A stretch of DNA of 64,000 nucleotides from Adineta ricciae (taxonomy: Eukaryota; Rotifera; Eurotatoria; Adinetida; Adinetidae). A program made the position numbers and the translations under genes. The stretch covers positions 62,001 through 126,000 of the forward strand of contig CAJNOJ010000115.1 of assembly GCA_905250025.1 (NCBI GenBank), read 5' to 3'. Numbering within the stretch: the first letter of the stretch is position 1; each line of letters starts with the position of its first letter. The notes beneath the pieces were generated by a model. The model ran no database searches. It saw nothing but the letters and a program-made list of their open reading frames with translations, and was not told the origin of the DNA. This document shows, piece after piece, positions 60,758 through 64,000 of this stretch.

Positions 60758-60759
60758 CC

Positions 60760-60831
60760 TATCGGTGCCGGGATTTGAACCCGGGCCAGAGCATTTAGAG
60801 TGCTTTATCCTAACCACTAGACCACACCGAC
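60760..60831 (-). tRNA. tRNA with anticodon CTA (putative amber suppressor, Glu-like body)
   Basis: The 72-nt sequence folds as a cloverleaf: acceptor GTCGGTG/CACCGAT (one G-U), D arm GTCTAGTGGTTAGGAT, anticodon stem AAGCA/TGCTC (four pairs, A27-C43 mismatch), loop CTCTAAA giving anticodon CTA, and T arm CCGGG-TTCAAAT-CCCGG. A-box (TGGTCTAGTGG) and B-box (GGTTCAAATCC) promoters are intact, and a T6 terminator follows. The body is that of eukaryotic tRNA-Glu, whose normal anticodon CTC differs by one base. As written it would read UAG. It could be a working suppressor, a neutral variant, or a pseudogene; the stem mismatch favours caution. Confidence 0.8.
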
Positions 60832-60940
60832 TTGACGAATTCTCACCGATAAACTGTCCACATTCCAATCGATACATTTTCCGTCACTTTGTCACTTGTA
60901 AATCAAACCTCGGTATTGTATGTGTAAGATTTTTAGTCAA

Positions 60941-60946
60941 TTTATT
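60941..60946 (-). terminator. Poly(A) signal of the MAM/LDLa gene
   Basis: AATAAA on the minus strand about 105 bp after the stop at 61051. Confidence 0.5.
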
Positions 60947-61050
60947 AGTTCGATTTGTTCGAAAAGAAGAACAGTTTTACAAATCATAAGATATTAAAAA
61001 AACGAAAATAGTTTGTATTTGAAACTAGTAAGAAGAAGTGCTGTTGATGT

Positions 61051-64000
61051 TTATGCATCACTACTTGCCGCAGCTTCATTGTAAAGTGGATTAGTAATTG
61101 GACCCAATGGTGGTTGTGTGATCAATGGTGTACTAGCGTTATCTCTGAAAAGGATAAAATTGAAAATGGCAATGGTCTTTAGTGAACTCTTTTATACATA
61201 CCTAGCAGCACGAATACGTGGTAGAATGAAAATGTAACCAACTATAGCGAGAGCAATGGCAGCAATAGCACCAAATATTCCACCCAAGATAGCACCCACT
61301 AGAAAATTTGATTTATACATTGGTTTGTTTTTGAAGAGTGAGAGTTCGGATAACTTACAGTTGCTCTTTTTCTTCGGTTTTTCTTTTGTTTCACACTGAG
61401 CACCGGTGAAGCCAGGTTTACATCTTTAAAAACATATTTATCGGTTGCAAGAAATATATTTTCCGCAGAAAGATACACTTACTCGCAGACTGGTTTGCCA
61501 ACTTCGGTTGGTGATGGTTTACAAATACCCTGGTTATAGCAAGTGAACTGAGCACATTCTAAATATAGACAAAATGAACGTCTGCTCACACAGGAATACG
61601 TATCATACCCGTAGGGGTTGTAGTTGTTGTTGCTGGGCCTGAGTACGTGGTTGTCGTTGTGATTCCAGTAATACCAGTTGTAGAAGATGTTGATGTCGTT
61701 GTTGTTGTCGTTGTCGACGGACCTGTATATGGTGTTGTTGGAGGTCTTGTTGGGATTGTTCCATTGAATTTAATACATTGCGGTGTAAATGTAACGTCAT
61801 CGATAGCCATGATTGCATCTCGATCTACACCAGTTCTGACACCGATCATGATCTATATGAGCGCAAAATACCAAATGATTAATGAAAATGAAATGAACTG
61901 TTTCGCTCGTACTTCTGTAGCATTGGTCAAGATCGAACTCAATGCAACGTCAATACGCTGCCATGAGCATTTGGACGAATTTGTTGGACATGATGAAAAG
62001 CTGGAGATCGGAAGTGCTATCAAATCAGCTCCGATTTCATATCGATAATTAACCATTAACAGTCCATTGTTTGAACTCTTGAAGTACGCCCAGAAGCGCA
62101 TTGTACATCCTTGTTCACGTGAAGGTGCCATGTAAGTTGATATCGATGCAAATGTATCACGTGGAGTAGTAGCATTTAATCGTAACGCATAGAAGTGTCC
62201 CTGAAAAATAGTTAATGCACATGATGATCGGTCATACGGTAAAATCAATGAGTTTCCATTGAACTTACATTACTACTTCGTGTTGAATGATCGTAAGGTG
62301 GTCTGTGGTGGAACGGTAATGCATTCGCGCGGTATCTTTCCCATTTTAATTCACTGCCAGATGTTGGTTCCCATAAACATGAATCCTGTTCAAAATCACA
62401 TCTAATTATGAAAGAAAACCAATGGTTTCTTTTTTGTCTTGAAAATAACATTCATTTTCTTCTTACCGATGATAGTCGTAGCAAACAACTTCTTCTTCAT
62501 CACTTCCATCACAACAATCGAGTTCGTAATCGCATTTACTTGCTTGTGGGATACAGTGCTTGCTTGCACACATGAATTGATTTGTATCACCGGCTGGACA
62601 CGTTGGTGGTAGAAGTGCTGGCGCTTCGTAACATTGTTCAAATCGGAAGTCATCCAAAGCGATATCGCCTGTAAACGATGTGCCGCGTATACCTTCGACA
62701 ACAATATTGAATTGTGATACACATGTTGGAAGATAAGCCGTTCCCAATAGCCAGTCTGTTCCTTGATTTCCTTGTAATGACCATACTAATGTGTCAATAC
62801 CACCTGCACGTACAAAAATATTCAATGTGTTGATTGTTTGACCGTACATATGATACCTAAAGAGAAGAGTAAAATTTGTTTTCATAGAGAAAAAGGAACT
62901 TTTGCTTATTTTACCAGAATGTGAACATGCAAGTTTTCGATGATTTACGATAGAGTGGACTGATCAAACGTGCTTTATCGCCGTTGACGCCATCACTTGT
63001 TTCCAAATAGATGTATGTGCCATTAACACTATGCGTCGTATGATCTATTTAGAGTAAAAGAAGATAGCATTTTTTGAAACTTATTCTTGAAGAAACTTTA
63101 CCAAAACTTGGACCTGTATTCGCAGATGATGTGTCTGAATTACCAAAGCTCCATTTCAGTTTTTGTTTTGTATCATGTGCCCATTGGCAGAGTGTTTTTT
63201 GCTCGAAAGTGCATGCTATTGGACAAGATAATTCGTCAGTCTTGTCATTACATTCGATTTTAAAGTTGCAAAATTGTTCTCGTGGTATGCATTGCGTCTT
63301 ATCTGTCAGACAGTATGCATGTGTGGCATTACAGCCTGGCATCGGCGTCGTTGAATAAATAAATGGTGGTAGTGTTTGTGTCGATAGTACTGCACAGCCT
63401 GGTGTAAAGCTTATGTCATCAATACCAATATCACCTGAAAATGTACAAATTGAAATGTGAATGGCGAAACGTTGAAAATAAATATTTGGCTACAATACCT
63501 TCATAACCTTGACCACGAACACCTTCGATGACAACTTGAAACGGATCAGTCGATTGGAGTGTTACTTTACGACGGAGCCACACATCGCCTCGATTACCTT
63601 TCTGACTCCAAAGCAGATTCAGTGGACCACCGACATAAGTGCGTGTGTAGATGTTCAATGCTCCAATGTCATAACCGTACATGTGGTACCAGAATCGAAA
63701 TTCACATTTGCCCGATGTTGATGGAGAAAATACTGTACTGACAACACGTGCTGTGTCGTTTACTTTACGAGATGTACTTGCTTCGAAGTACAGCAGATGT
63801 CCTTTGTTTGTGCCTATAGAATAATGGCGAGTAAAAAACTTCTAAATATGATCTTTGATCTCACCTAGTGTATGATCACGATCAGGTCCGTATAATTGCC
63901 AGAAATCATCATACCAATTGTTGTTATTAATTTGTTCACCGCGTACACGTTGCCAGCGAAAATCGGCATCTGGATCATGTGACCATGAACAGAGTGGCTG
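61051..64000 (-). CDS. MAM / LDLa / EGF single-pass membrane protein (5' end outside window)
   Basis: Twelve exons read leftward from the window edge: >64000-63865, 63813-63499, 63434-63102, 63044-62915, 62856-62467, 62401-62269, 62200-61913, 61852-61609, 61558-61483, 61423-61359, 61298-61202, 61144-61051. They encode repeating MAM domains (CTFEQKTLCQWAHD, CDFEQDSCLWEP, WLLGTAYLP, VVEGIRGTSFTGDIALDD), two LDLa modules (CIPREQFCNFKIECNDKTDE, CIPQASKCDYELDCCDGSDE), a Thr-rich mucin-like linker, one EGF (CYNQGICKPS..CECKPGFTGAQC), a TM helix (GAILGGIFGAIAAIALAIVGY) and a short cytosolic tail. MAM domains mediate adhesion between cell-surface proteins; the layout suggests an adhesion or scavenger-type receptor. 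The N-terminus and signal peptide lie beyond the window. Confidence 0.85.

Overview
The window looks like animal nuclear DNA from a small, intron-rich, AT-rich genome, most likely a bdelloid rotifer (Adineta/Rotaria-like). That assignment is inference. It rests on metazoan genes (Snail, diaphanous-like formin, AKAP10, LRWD1), many introns of only 45-60 bp with GT..AG ends, LDLa/EGF ectodomains joined to a rhodopsin-like 7TM domain, stonustoxin-like and LRR genes, and 3' splice acceptors placed directly before start codons, as expected where spliced-leader trans-splicing occurs.

Layout. 0.9-2.1 kb (-): Snail-type zinc-finger factor. 4.2-5.2 kb (-): orphan two-TM protein. 5.7-11.6 kb (+): multi-exon formin. 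11.9-15.4 kb (+): tight same-strand cluster MNAT1/MAT1, TRMT5, deoxynucleoside kinase, with intercistronic gaps of about 55 bp, each ending in a splice acceptor at the next ATG (operon-like). 15.6-17.1 kb (-): GT14 glycosyltransferase. 18.4-19.0 kb (+): EF-hand protein. 19.2-24.0 kb (-): large LDLa/EGF 7TM receptor with an apparent one-base frameshift. 24.5-28.4 kb (+): AKAP10-like gene followed 58 bp later by LRWD1-like gene (second operon-like pair). 28.5-32.0 kb (-): pentameric ligand-gated channel whose first intron appears to be interrupted by an N-bounded second copy of MNAT1/TRMT5 sequence, probably a misplaced allelic contig.

34.0-47.2 kb is the accessory part: a broken GMAP-210-like tail, a long gene joining a stonustoxin-like region, an FN3 domain and tandem 84-bp LRR exons (35.6-42.7 kb, -), a TA-flanked MITE-like element, dispersed repeats, and two diverged 1 kb direct repeats (43.4-47.1 kb). 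From 48.3 kb the gene-rich pattern returns: SUCLA2 (+), a decayed GPCR piece (-), a fatty acid hydroxylase/sterol desaturase family gene (+), an orphan Q/H-rich protein (-) present twice because of an N-bounded duplicate, a long noncoding stretch, a tRNA gene with anticodon CTA (-), and a MAM/LDLa/EGF membrane protein (-) running off the right edge.

Housekeeping genes here cover transcription/CDK activation (MNAT1), tRNA m1G37 methylation (TRMT5), nucleotide salvage (dNK), the TCA cycle (SUCLA2) and lipid hydroxylation. Signalling genes include the 7TM receptor, AKAP10, the channel and the EF-hand protein. The most unusual items are the stonustoxin/FN3/LRR chimera, the possible amber-reading tRNA, and the operon-like clusters with their trans-splice-type acceptors.
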